64,000 nt of DNA, taken from contig JANYGX010000019.1 in assembly GCA_025362295.1 (NCBI GenBank), positions 1 through 64,000 of the forward strand. Direction: 5' to 3'. This document shows positions 34,859 to 43,607 of the stretch, in pieces. The notes beneath the pieces are model-generated. The model worked only from the letters and a program-made list of their open reading frames with translations, did not search any database and was not told where the DNA came from. The translations under genes and the position numbers were made by a program. This stretch comes from Sphingomonadales bacterium. GTDB lineage: Bacteria; Pseudomonadota; Alphaproteobacteria; Sphingomonadales; Sphingomonadaceae. The first letter of the stretch is position 1. Every line of letters starts with the position of its first letter.

Positions 34859-35671
34859 ATGTACACCACATTAGATGTATCGCACGATGGCCCTATCGCC
34901 CATGTTTGCCTTAACCAACCGAATACCCTCAACACAATGAAAGCAGCGTTCTGGACCGAAATAGTTGAAACTTTTAAACAATTGGATAAACTGCCGCATG
35001 TTCGTGCCGTAGTGATTTCCTCAACGGGCAAGCATTTTACCGCAGGCCTTGATCTTGCTGAAGCTGGCACAAGCCTGTCACCGCAAAGTTCTGACCCCGC
35101 ACGGGCCAACGAACGTTTCCGCCGCAAAATCCTTGAGATGCAGGAAAGCTTTTCAGTGATTGACCGTGCCCGTGTGCCTGTCATCAGTGTTATTCAGGGC
35201 GGCTGCATTGGCGGCGGTGTTGATATGGTCAGCGCCTGTGACATACGCATTGGCACCAGCGATTGTTTCTTTAGCATACAGGAAATCAACATTGGCATAG
35301 TGGCTGATGTTGGAACTCTGCAACGCTTGCCAACACTTTTGCCACAAGGGCTGGTGCGTGAGCTTGCCTACACTGGCAGGCGCTTTAAAGCTGATGAAGC
35401 ACAACGCCACGGATTTCTTAATCGGGTCTTGCCAACCCAGCCAGAGGCGCTGGCAGCCGCTATGGCACTTGCACAAGAGATTTCAAGCAAGTCACCATTG
35501 GCCATCACAGGTATAAAAAATATACTTAATCACGGTCGCGGTCGTACAGTCGAGGATGGATTAAACTACGTCGCAACATGGAACGCTGGCATGTTGATGG
35601 GTCATGATTTAGCTGAAGCCATGGCTGCACACATATCAAAACGCCCTGCCGCGTTTACTGACCTTATTTAA
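34859..35671 (+). CDS. crotonase-family enzyme, dienoyl-CoA isomerase-like
   Basis: A 270-residue enoyl-CoA hydratase/isomerase-superfamily protein. ATG 34859 is spaced properly from GGAG; an in-frame GTG at 34850 is the alternative. GKHFTAGLDLAEAG supplies one oxyanion-hole strand and GGCIGGGVDMVSACDIR the other. The segment EINIGIVADVGTLQRLP matches the ECH1 type, where an Asp and a Glu in this area shift double bonds of 3,5-dienoyl-CoA to 2,4-dienoyl-CoA in oxidation of unsaturated fatty acids. It is 21 bases from the next gene, so the SDR and HerA genes may share its transcript. Confidence 0.85.
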   Translation: MYTTLDVSHDGPIAHVCLNQPNTLNTMKAAFWTEIVETFKQLDKLPHVRAVVISSTGKHFTAGLDLAEAGTSLSPQSSDPARANERFRRKILEMQESFSVIDRARVPVISVIQGGCIGGGVDMVSACDIRIGTSDCFFSIQEINIGIVADVGTLQRLPTLLPQGLVRELAYTGRRFKADEAQRHGFLNRVLPTQPEALAAAMALAQEISSKSPLAITGIKNILNHGRGRTVEDGLNYVATWNAGMLMGHDLAEAMAAHISKRPAAFTDLI

Positions 35672-35692
35672 AAACTATGATGGGGCAGTAGA

Positions 35693-36658
35693 ATGGCAAC
35701 GGCGTTTGTAACGGGGGCAACCGGCTTTGTCGGGCTAAATCTGATCCGCCATTTACGATCGCTAAAATGGCACGTAACCTGCCTGGTAAGCCCTCATGCA
35801 CCTGTTGCAATGCTCGGAGAGCTTAATGTAAATTTTATTTACGGCGATGTTACAAACCGCAACACTCTTTTGCAGGCTATGCCTTCGGCAACGGATGTTG
35901 TGTTTCATCTTGCTGTTATGCGACACGTGGCACTCGATAAAGAGGGCAGACAATCGCAGTTTAATGAGACTGCCTTAAGATCAGTCATATTCTCATGTAT
36001 TGAAAAGCGTGCACGCTGTCTTGTGTTTTTATCGGATGCATTGGTCTACGGATTTAGCGACAGTATATTTGATGAAACAGCAACAATGCTTAATCCTGAC
36101 GCAAAGATAACCCCTAGCGCCTATGTCAGAAGCATACGTGAGTGCGAAAGTATTATAAAACGTGCTGTAGCCCGCGGATTGGATGCCATAACACTCAATC
36201 CAGGACCAATCATAAACCCTACGCTTGATCTTACGCCCACGATAACTTTGGATGAGCTTTTGCGTAATAATACGATACTCAGTCGCATGAATGGGAGCCG
36301 CTGTTTTATCGATATTAATACAGTGATATTGGCATTGCTTGCCGTTGCAGAACGCGGCAGGGTAGGCGATAATTATTTATTGGGCGGACCGCCTATTGAC
36401 TTAAAAGCTGTAAACACTTTGTTAGCAGAGATGAATCAAACACTACCATTGTTAAAAAATTCAGGTTCAGTGAACTTTGCCAGACTATTACAAAACAATA
36501 TGAGTAAGTTTCTTCAAAATGGCAAAGCAGAAACACGCTGGTTTTCCAATGGAAAACAACATTTTTCCAGTAGCAAAATACAACATAATCTAGCGATTCA
36601 ACCACCTGATATGAAACAGTTAATGCTAGCAATGCAGTCACTGAAGTATTCTGAATGA
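35693..36658 (+). CDS. atypical extended SDR (NAD-dependent epimerase/dehydratase-like)
   Basis: A 321-residue Rossmann-fold protein. The N-terminal nucleotide-binding motif TGATGFVGLNLIRHL is intact, and DVVFHLAV and LNPGPIINPTLDL match extended SDRs. The active-site segment usually read YxxSK is YVRSIRECE here: the tyrosine is present but the catalytic lysine position is isoleucine, so normal dehydrogenase chemistry is doubtful. It could be an NAD(P)-binding sensor or assembly factor. The stop overlaps the start of the HerA-type gene (ATGA), suggesting translational coupling between the two. Confidence 0.82.
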   Translation: MATAFVTGATGFVGLNLIRHLRSLKWHVTCLVSPHAPVAMLGELNVNFIYGDVTNRNTLLQAMPSATDVVFHLAVMRHVALDKEGRQSQFNETALRSVIFSCIEKRARCLVFLSDALVYGFSDSIFDETATMLNPDAKITPSAYVRSIRECESIIKRAVARGLDAITLNPGPIINPTLDLTPTITLDELLRNNTILSRMNGSRCFIDINTVILALLAVAERGRVGDNYLLGGPPIDLKAVNTLLAEMNQTLPLLKNSGSVNFARLLQNNMSKFLQNGKAETRWFSNGKQHFSSSKIQHNLAIQPPDMKQLMLAMQSLKYSE

Positions 36659-38463
36659 ATGCTTTTTCATACAATGTTAAAGTCTTGTCAGCTATAAACA
36701 ATATATCGGTCTTGGAAAAAAAGTATTGTGTGTCTATGACTTATATTGCGGCTTCACTTACCACTGCTCAAATTCCTGAAAATTTGCCGCTACGGCAATT
36801 TCAGAAACTTGAAGAGCAATTTACCCCGGTGCAAACCGCAGAAATAATGCGCGTCGGTATCATAACGGAAGTTGCTGGTGGTCGCGCTTATTGTGCACTG
36901 GATCGTGAAATGCTGCGCAATGCCCAATGCTGCGAGGACTCATCTGTGCGTATGGCTGGCCAGATAGGATCTTATCTGAAATTGCTTGTCAATGATATGT
37001 GGCTCTTTGGAACGATTAGATCTGTAAAACTTGAGCAAGCCAGTGGCTTTGGCCTTGCTGAAGATGCATCTGATTTTGTTATTGCTGATATGGATTTTGT
37101 AGGAGAGGCCCCATATCAAACAGCAACCAATTCTCGTTCTGAATTTCGCCGCGGCATTACACGCTATCCTTCTCCGGGTGATCCGCTTCATACAGTTTCA
37201 ATTGCCGATCTTGAAGAAGTATTTTCTGCACGTGATCAGCCACATATTACGATAGGCACAGTCTATCCGACTGAAAAGGTCAGGGCCGCTCTTTTTATAA
37301 ACCCGCTTCTATCGAAACATTTTGCTGTTCTGGGTTCTACAGGAACAGGAAAATCGACATCAACGTCTTTGCTCTTGCACCGAATTATTGAACAAGCGCG
37401 TTATGGTCATATTATCATGCTAGATCCACATGGAGAATATGGCCGTTCGTTTAAAAGTGTTGGTAGTGTCTACGATACAACCAACCTTGATCTCCCATAT
37501 TGGTTGATGAATTTTGAAGAGCACATAGAGTTTTTTATTGGCAAGCGGACACCGGAAACTGAAGCTGAAGTTGATATTCTGGCAAAATGTTTGCTTGTCG
37601 CACGGAGCAAATCACGTGCGGCCGTTGATCTCGGTAAAATTACTGTTGATTCGCCAGTGCCGTATCTTTTATCTGATCTTGTTGCGGCTATTCAAACAAA
37701 TATGGGCAAGCTCGATAAACCAGACAAAGCGGCACCCTACAGTAAACTCAAATACCGCATTGAAGAAATAAAAGCTGATCCACGCTACGCTTTTATGTTC
37801 TCCGGACTGCTGGTCACTGATAATTTTTCAGATTTTCTGCAGCGCATATTCCGCATAGACGCGGATGGCAAACCAATATCAGTTATCGATCTTTCTGGTG
37901 TGCCATCCGACATTGTGAATGTGGTTGTTGCTGTTCTGGCGCGTTTGGTATTCGACTTTGCCGTCTGGTCACGTAGCGAAACCCAGCGACCAATTTTATT
38001 TGTCTGCGAAGAGGCCCACCGCTATGTGCCGTCCGAACGCATCGACAAGCATGGCGCCGCTCGCAAAATTTTGGAGCGCATAGCTAAAGAAGGTCGCAAA
38101 TATGGTGTGTCACTTGGTCTTATTTCTCAAAGGCCTTCGGATTTATCAGAATCAGTTCTCTCTCAGTGCGGTACAATTATAGCGCTGCGTATGAATAACG
38201 AGAGAGACCAAACTTACGTGCGCAATGCCATGCCAGAAGGTGCTCGAGGATTCATTGATACTTTGCCAGCCTTGCGCAACCGTGAATGCTTGATTGTAGG
38301 GGAAGGTGTTGCCATTCCGATTCGGGCTCGCATAGACACTCTAGAAGAGCATTTAAGGCCCGCCAGTGATGATCCTCATTTTTCTGAACTGTGGAATAAA
38401 AAATCAGACGACAATGAACTGGTGGCGCGGGTTATCAAACGCTGGCGTTCACAGGGCCGCTGA
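36655..38463 (+). CDS. HerA-type hexameric ATPase (DUF87)
   Basis: A 602-residue (575 if begun at ATG 36736) P-loop ATPase of the HerA/FtsK superfamily. An N-terminal HAS-barrel-like region is followed by Walker A GSTGTGKS (Gly227-Ser234), HIIMLDPHGEYGRSF, the Walker B segment ILFVCEEAHRYVP with Glu452/Glu453, and SLGLISQRPSDLSESVLSQCG with the sensor and arginine region typical of HerA. HerA pumps or unwinds DNA, usually with the nuclease NurA or, in defence systems, with effector partners. No NurA, SIR2 or nuclease gene is adjacent; only the SDR gene is coupled. The 3' end overlaps the convergent ABC gene by 15 bases. Confidence 0.88.
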   Translation: MNAFSYNVKVLSAINNISVLEKKYCVSMTYIAASLTTAQIPENLPLRQFQKLEEQFTPVQTAEIMRVGIITEVAGGRAYCALDREMLRNAQCCEDSSVRMAGQIGSYLKLLVNDMWLFGTIRSVKLEQASGFGLAEDASDFVIADMDFVGEAPYQTATNSRSEFRRGITRYPSPGDPLHTVSIADLEEVFSARDQPHITIGTVYPTEKVRAALFINPLLSKHFAVLGSTGTGKSTSTSLLLHRIIEQARYGHIIMLDPHGEYGRSFKSVGSVYDTTNLDLPYWLMNFEEHIEFFIGKRTPETEAEVDILAKCLLVARSKSRAAVDLGKITVDSPVPYLLSDLVAAIQTNMGKLDKPDKAAPYSKLKYRIEEIKADPRYAFMFSGLLVTDNFSDFLQRIFRIDADGKPISVIDLSGVPSDIVNVVVAVLARLVFDFAVWSRSETQRPILFVCEEAHRYVPSERIDKHGAARKILERIAKEGRKYGVSLGLISQRPSDLSESVLSQCGTIIALRMNNERDQTYVRNAMPEGARGFIDTLPALRNRECLIVGEGVAIPIRARIDTLEEHLRPASDDPHFSELWNKKSDDNELVARVIKRWRSQGR

Positions 38464-40206
38464 AGCATCAAATTCTGCATATGCATGATCGTCTCCGGCC
38501 TTCAGCATGACTGGGCGATATTGATCAGCTGTTGGATTATCAATCATTCTTGATTTCAAAAAACGCATGGCACTTCTGGTATCGAGTGGACTTGGCACGT
38601 CATCAACGAGATGCACTGCCGCGCGCGCGCGCATAGCCTCAGGATCAGAGACAGGGGAAGCTGTCAGTAAGGTTTTTGTATAAGGATGGCATGGATTTTT
38701 TAATACCGCGCCTGCCCTGCCCTCCTCTACAATGCGCCCAAGATAAAGCACCATAACTCTGTCACCTATATGAAACGCAGCACCAAGATCATGAGTGATA
38801 AACATCATTGAGAGAGCACGGTCTTGCTTCAGTCGTTGCAATAGATCGATAATTTGCAGAGCGGTAGTTGTGTCCAAAGCACTGATGGCTTCATCGCATA
38901 TCAAAAGTTTAGGGTTTACGATTAAAGCCCGTGCAATACCCACGCGCTGACTTTGGCCACCTGAAAGTTCATGGGGATAGCGATTGAGCCATGCCTTGGC
39001 TACACCGACCTCATCAATAATACTCAGTAAAATTTGTCTTCGCTGATGATCATTAAGCAAGGGTTTTAATATCTGCAGTGGTTCCGTAATGGCATCTCCA
39101 ATGGTCATGCGCGGGTCTAGAGATGCAAACGGATCTTGAAATACAATTTGTAAAGCTAAGCAGCGATCTCTTACCGTAAGGGTATTCACATCTTCTTTAT
39201 CCAGGCTAATGTCACCGGCAACTTTTGATTGCAGGCCGATCAAAGACCTTGCGAGTGTGGATTTTCCACACCCTGATTCACCGATAACCGCCAAACACTC
39301 ACCATGCGCAATATTAACATCAACCCCGTCAACAGCTCTCAACCAGAGCTTCTCACGCCAGTTCTTTTTAATAGAAAATTTAACGTTGATATTTTTGGCA
39401 ATGAGGCATGGCTTTCTTTCGATTGCGGTTACCTCGTTTGAAACAGGTGACTTTCGTGCTGAGATTAGAAGCTTGGTATATTCATGTTTTGGCGCCCTGA
39501 ATATTGCCTCAACAGGTGCTTGCTCGATAATTTTACCTTTTCTTAGAACAGTTATTGTATCTGCCATGCCTGCAACCACGCCCATATCATGCGTAATGAA
39601 CACCAGCGCCATAGATCTTTCTTTTTGCAATTCCTTCAGTAAGCTTAAGACCTGTGCCTGCACAGTCACATCAAGGGCTGTGGTTGGCTCATCTGCAATC
39701 AGCATGTCTGGCTTACTGGTTAACGCTTGCGCAATCATCACGCGCTGCCGCATGCCGCCGGAGAGTTCATGCGGGTACTGATCAATTCGACGACTTGAAT
39801 CCGAAATGCGGCAGCGATCAAGCAAGCCTATGCAAATCTTCCGCGCATCTGCTATTGAAAGTGATTGATATCGGCGCAGGGCTTCAACCATTTGCTGACC
39901 TATAGTCAGGTGAGGGGTTAAAGATGTCAGTGGATCCTGGAATATAAAACCAACACGCTGCCCAAGCAATTTTTGTGGTTCAATTGGTAAATCATCAAAC
40001 AATGCCGTGCCGGTGGTTGATCCATTTGAGGCCAAAAGCCCAAAGGCGGAAAGCATCATTTGGCTTTTTCCGGAACCGGACTCACCAACTATACCGTGAC
40101 ATTCGCCCTTGTTTACAGAAATGGAAATGTCATCAAGGGCATTTACCATGCCGTCTGGCGTTTTGAATTTCACATGCCAGTTTTTAAGCTCAAACAGTTT
40201 TTTCAC
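38449..40206 (-). CDS. peptide ABC transporter, fused double ATPase
   Basis: A 585-residue protein joining two Opp/Dpp-type nucleotide-binding domains, as in YejF. Domain one (about 1-250) has Walker A GESGSGKSQ, signature LSGGMRQRV and Walker B MLIADEPTTALD. Domain two (about 275-540) has GESGCGKST, LSGGQSQRV and LLICDEAISALD; the second glutamate-to-alanine change of the usual DEPTSALD is mild (DEAISALD) and keeps the catalytic Glu. It powers the import encoded by the four upstream genes, all overlapping by about four bases. The C-terminal extension after domain two is typical of this family. Confidence 0.94.
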   Translation of the reverse strand: MKKLFELKNWHVKFKTPDGMVNALDDISISVNKGECHGIVGESGSGKSQMMLSAFGLLASNGSTTGTALFDDLPIEPQKLLGQRVGFIFQDPLTSLTPHLTIGQQMVEALRRYQSLSIADARKICIGLLDRCRISDSSRRIDQYPHELSGGMRQRVMIAQALTSKPDMLIADEPTTALDVTVQAQVLSLLKELQKERSMALVFITHDMGVVAGMADTITVLRKGKIIEQAPVEAIFRAPKHEYTKLLISARKSPVSNEVTAIERKPCLIAKNINVKFSIKKNWREKLWLRAVDGVDVNIAHGECLAVIGESGCGKSTLARSLIGLQSKVAGDISLDKEDVNTLTVRDRCLALQIVFQDPFASLDPRMTIGDAITEPLQILKPLLNDHQRRQILLSIIDEVGVAKAWLNRYPHELSGGQSQRVGIARALIVNPKLLICDEAISALDTTTALQIIDLLQRLKQDRALSMMFITHDLGAAFHIGDRVMVLYLGRIVEEGRAGAVLKNPCHPYTKTLLTASPVSDPEAMRARAAVHLVDDVPSPLDTRSAMRFLKSRMIDNPTADQYRPVMLKAGDDHAYAEFDASAAL

Positions 40207-41081
40207 TCGCGGCCTCGCGGATCAAACGCATCTCGCAAACCATCACCTATGTAGTTGAGTGAAAATAATGTGGTCGCCAAAAATAATCCTGGATATATTA
40301 AAAGCCATTTTGATGTTTCAATTTCAGTGGCCCCTTCTTTTATCAGCACACCCCAAGACGTGAGCGGTTCCTGAACACCCAAACCAAGAAAGCTTAAAAA
40401 ACTTTCGGCCATAATCACTTGCGGCACAGTCAATGTCGCATAGACTATAACAATACCCAGCAGGTTTGGTATAATATGGCGAATCAGAATGCGGGATTTA
40501 CTGGCTCCGATTGCGTGTGCGGCCTCAATAAATTCGCGCTCTTTCAATGCCATTGTCTGACTGCGCACGATACGTGCCATGGTAAGCCATTCGACTGCGC
40601 CTACACCCATAAAAATAAGCCAGATATGCTTACCAAATATCACTGTTAGCAGAATAACAATAAACATAAATGGCAATGCGTAAAGTACATCAACAATACG
40701 CATCATCAACTGGTCAACATACCCTCCTAAAAGCCCAGCTATGGCGCCGTAAGTAACGCCAATCAACAAGGCAACAAAAGTCGCAAGCAGTGCGAGGCTC
40801 ATTGATAATCTAGCACCAACCATAGTGCGCACGAACAAATCGCGACCACTGGTATCTGTGCCAAACAAATGGCCGCTGGCTAAAGAAGGTGGTGCTGAAA
40901 ATGCATTCCAATCAATTTCATCAAAACCGTATTTTGAAAAAATTGGTGCACAGATGGCAAGAATGATAATTGTTATTAGTATAAAAAGTGCAGCAACTGC
41001 TGCACGGTTGGCGAGAAAGCGACGTTTTGCGTCATCATAAGCTGATCTGCTTTTTTTAATATTGATAGTTTCTGTTGTCAT
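40203..41081 (-). CDS. peptide ABC transporter permease (DppC/OppC type)
   Basis: A 292-residue inner-membrane permease with an N-terminal cytoplasmic segment, six predicted transmembrane helices and the EAA-type coupling loop in EFIEAAHAIGASKSRILIRHI, which contacts the ATPase. The segment SGHLFGTDTSGRDLFVRTM is a hallmark of DppC/OppC-like subunits. It overlaps its neighbours by four bases at both ends and works as a heterodimer with the permease encoded at 41078. Confidence 0.95.
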   Translation of the reverse strand: MTTETINIKKSRSAYDDAKRRFLANRAAVAALFILITIIILAICAPIFSKYGFDEIDWNAFSAPPSLASGHLFGTDTSGRDLFVRTMVGARLSMSLALLATFVALLIGVTYGAIAGLLGGYVDQLMMRIVDVLYALPFMFIVILLTVIFGKHIWLIFMGVGAVEWLTMARIVRSQTMALKEREFIEAAHAIGASKSRILIRHIIPNLLGIVIVYATLTVPQVIMAESFLSFLGLGVQEPLTSWGVLIKEGATEIETSKWLLIYPGLFLATTLFSLNYIGDGLRDAFDPRGRE

Positions 41082-41995
41082 GACATTCTCAGTCTAGGAT
41101 CAAGCCACGAATAGATAAGATCAGCCAGAAGATTTAGTACAATCAGCAGCGTTGCATAAACAATAATCACACCAAGCACGAGCGTATAATCTCTGTTCAG
41201 TGCTCCTTGAACAAAATAACGGCCAATGCCTGGCAATCCAAAAATGACTTCAATAACGACCGAACCCGTTAGCAGGTTAGCCGCTGCTGGTCCGAGGTAA
41301 CTGACAATGGGCATAAGGCTTGGCTTTAATGCATGGCGCAGCAAAATAACATGAGTTGGCATGGCTTTGGCGCGCGCTGTGCGAATATAATTTTGCTGCA
41401 AAACTTCAATCACACTGCCACGAGTCAACCGAGCAACAGCAGCGATTTGAGGTAATACAAGCGAAATGGTAGGCAAAATCATGGCTCCTGGTGCATCAAG
41501 CCCGGATACCGGCAACCAATGCAACCATACAGCAAACACCAGTGCCAGCATCGGTGCTACAACAAAATTAGGCACAGCTATCCCTATCATTGCAAAGCCC
41601 ATGATAATGCTGTCTGAAAATTTATTTCTATTATAGCCAGCATAAAGGCCTATGCTAATGCCAAAAATAAGCGCTAACATCAAAGCCTGAATACCCAATT
41701 GTGCACTGACAGGTAAGCCCTGACCAATCAAATCCCGTACTGAATATTCCTTGTAACGAAAAGATGGCCCGAAGTCTCCGTGCAATACCCCACCGAGATA
41801 TTGAGTGAATTGAGACACAAGTGGTTTATTTAATCCATAATGAATATTCAGTTCTGCTTCAGCTTCGGGCGTAAGCTGCTGTTCCCGATCAAAAGGGCCG
41901 CCCGGAGCTGCGTGCATGAGCATAAATGTCACGGCTATAACGACAAAAAGTGTTGGTACCATAAATATAAGGCGACGAATAATAAAGGCGATCAT
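41078..41995 (-). CDS. peptide ABC transporter permease (DppB/OppB type)
   Basis: A 305-residue permease that begins with the family N-terminus MIAFIIRRLIFMVPTLFVV and has six predicted membrane helices. The coupling-loop segment YIRTARAKAMPTHVILLRHAL and the later GLPGIGRYFVQGALNRDY are characteristic of OppB/DppB proteins. It pairs with the DppC-type subunit to form the channel. Four-base overlaps link it with the flanking genes of the operon. Confidence 0.95.
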   Translation of the reverse strand: MIAFIIRRLIFMVPTLFVVIAVTFMLMHAAPGGPFDREQQLTPEAEAELNIHYGLNKPLVSQFTQYLGGVLHGDFGPSFRYKEYSVRDLIGQGLPVSAQLGIQALMLALIFGISIGLYAGYNRNKFSDSIIMGFAMIGIAVPNFVVAPMLALVFAVWLHWLPVSGLDAPGAMILPTISLVLPQIAAVARLTRGSVIEVLQQNYIRTARAKAMPTHVILLRHALKPSLMPIVSYLGPAAANLLTGSVVIEVIFGLPGIGRYFVQGALNRDYTLVLGVIIVYATLLIVLNLLADLIYSWLDPRLRMS

Positions 41996-43605
41996 AACTT
42001 GCCTCTATAGCCTGTCTGCACATGCTTTAGGCTATTCACCGTATGCAAACCTGTAGGGCTATCGACATAACCGGCCAATTTTCTTGAAATAAGATTTCGG
42101 CTAGCCGGAATATAAAGCGGAAGAAACGGAATATCATCAAGGATCAAACTTTCTGCGCGGTGCAACTCACTTGCACGCGCGGCGATATCAGATTTTTTTT
42201 GTGCTGTTGAAAGTATGCTATCGACTTCCGTATTACAATAAGTTTTGCTCGATGAAAAACGTGACAGACAGCGATACGGCAACAAATATTGTTCGGGACT
42301 GTCTATATTTGACGTTATTGTTGTACGCGCCAATTGATAATCACCATTAACAATATTCGCAGAAATTTCTGATAATGTTTGACGTTCTATAGATAGTTTT
42401 ACAGGCAGTGATGCAAATTGATCGGTCAACGCCTGCCCCAGACGTAAATCCTCATCATGGTTGGTAAGTTTTAGTTTTAATCTTAAGGGTGCCTCGTTTG
42501 AATAACCTGCTTCTTGTAATAATCTTGCAGCTTCAGATTGCCGTTGAGTGATTTCCCACATGCTCCAGTCTGGATATGCTGGTGCACCGTAGCCTGGTAG
42601 CGTCGGTGGCACAAGCGACATGCTTGGCATATAATGCTGATCAGGAAATGCCGCTGCTATCATAGCAAAGCGATCAATCGCCATAGCCAAAGCACGCCGC
42701 ACACGAATATCCTTAAGCGGCTCAGAATAAATATTGAGCTTCAAGCCTGTTACAGTCCATGCTGACTCCCAATGCAAAGCATCCCTCGTAGTTCGTGAAC
42801 TATTGTCAAGAGCATTTGTCGTAACAGGGTTGACATCGAGGATTTGTACAGAGCCGTTGTCAAAAGCTTTAAGTGCTAACGGCGCATCCTGCATTACAAC
42901 GTAACGAATTGTATACATCGTTGGTATTTGCTCCTGCTCCTGCCCATCACGCTGCTGCAATATGATTTCGCTACCAGCTTTCCATTTTACAACTTTATAA
43001 GCTCCATTTGTAATAATATTATCTTTATTTCGCCACCAATTGGCAGGTTTGTGCAGCGCTGATTTTGCTATAGGGCTTCCCGCTGGGCCGGCCAGAACAG
43101 CAAGCAATGCCGGCAGTGGCCTATCCAATTTTATTTCCAGCACATCTTCGGCTAGTGCTTTAACGCCAAGGTTTTTAACGGATTGCTGACCTGCAAGAAT
43201 AGCGTCTCCATTATTTATACTGGAAAGCAAAGTAATTGCCGCGTTATGCTGTTCAAACAAACGGCGGAACGATTGCACAAATGTGTCGGCTGTAATGCGT
43301 GAGCCGTCTGACCATTTTGCCTGCTTCAGTCTGAACACGTAAGTGATACCATCTGGGCTGACATTCCAGGATTCAGCGATACCCGGGATGATTTGGCCTG
43401 CACCGTTATAGCTTACAAGGCCAGTGTAAAGTGCCGCTGCAATTTGTTGACTTACAGGTAATGTGGCAAGGTGCGGGTCAAGCGTCGTGGGCTGATACCA
43501 TATACCAATTGTTAAACTACCATTGGCCAGATCGTCACTTGATTTAGAGCAGGCGGTTAAACAGACGCTTATCAATGTTATAATTAAAAAACGCGCTATC
43601 ATCAA
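41992..43605 (-). CDS. oligopeptide-binding lipoprotein (second of two)
   Basis: A 537-residue extracytoplasmic solute-binding protein of the OppA/SBP_bac_5 family. The signal peptide ends in the lipobox LTAC with Cys19 predicted to be lipid-modified. WYQPTTLDPHLATLPVSQQI, the WNVSPDGITYVFRLKQAKWSDG block and the late RALAMAIDRFAMI block are typical. It captures peptides in the periplasm for the permease pair. It begins two bases after the stop of a paralogous binding-protein gene, so the operon encodes two receptors, which may widen the range of peptides. Confidence 0.93.
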   Translation of the reverse strand: MMIARFLIITLISVCLTACSKSSDDLANGSLTIGIWYQPTTLDPHLATLPVSQQIAAALYTGLVSYNGAGQIIPGIAESWNVSPDGITYVFRLKQAKWSDGSRITADTFVQSFRRLFEQHNAAITLLSSINNGDAILAGQQSVKNLGVKALAEDVLEIKLDRPLPALLAVLAGPAGSPIAKSALHKPANWWRNKDNIITNGAYKVVKWKAGSEIILQQRDGQEQEQIPTMYTIRYVVMQDAPLALKAFDNGSVQILDVNPVTTNALDNSSRTTRDALHWESAWTVTGLKLNIYSEPLKDIRVRRALAMAIDRFAMIAAAFPDQHYMPSMSLVPPTLPGYGAPAYPDWSMWEITQRQSEAARLLQEAGYSNEAPLRLKLKLTNHDEDLRLGQALTDQFASLPVKLSIERQTLSEISANIVNGDYQLARTTITSNIDSPEQYLLPYRCLSRFSSSKTYCNTEVDSILSTAQKKSDIAARASELHRAESLILDDIPFLPLYIPASRNLISRKLAGYVDSPTGLHTVNSLKHVQTGYRGKL

Positions 43606-43607
43606 TG

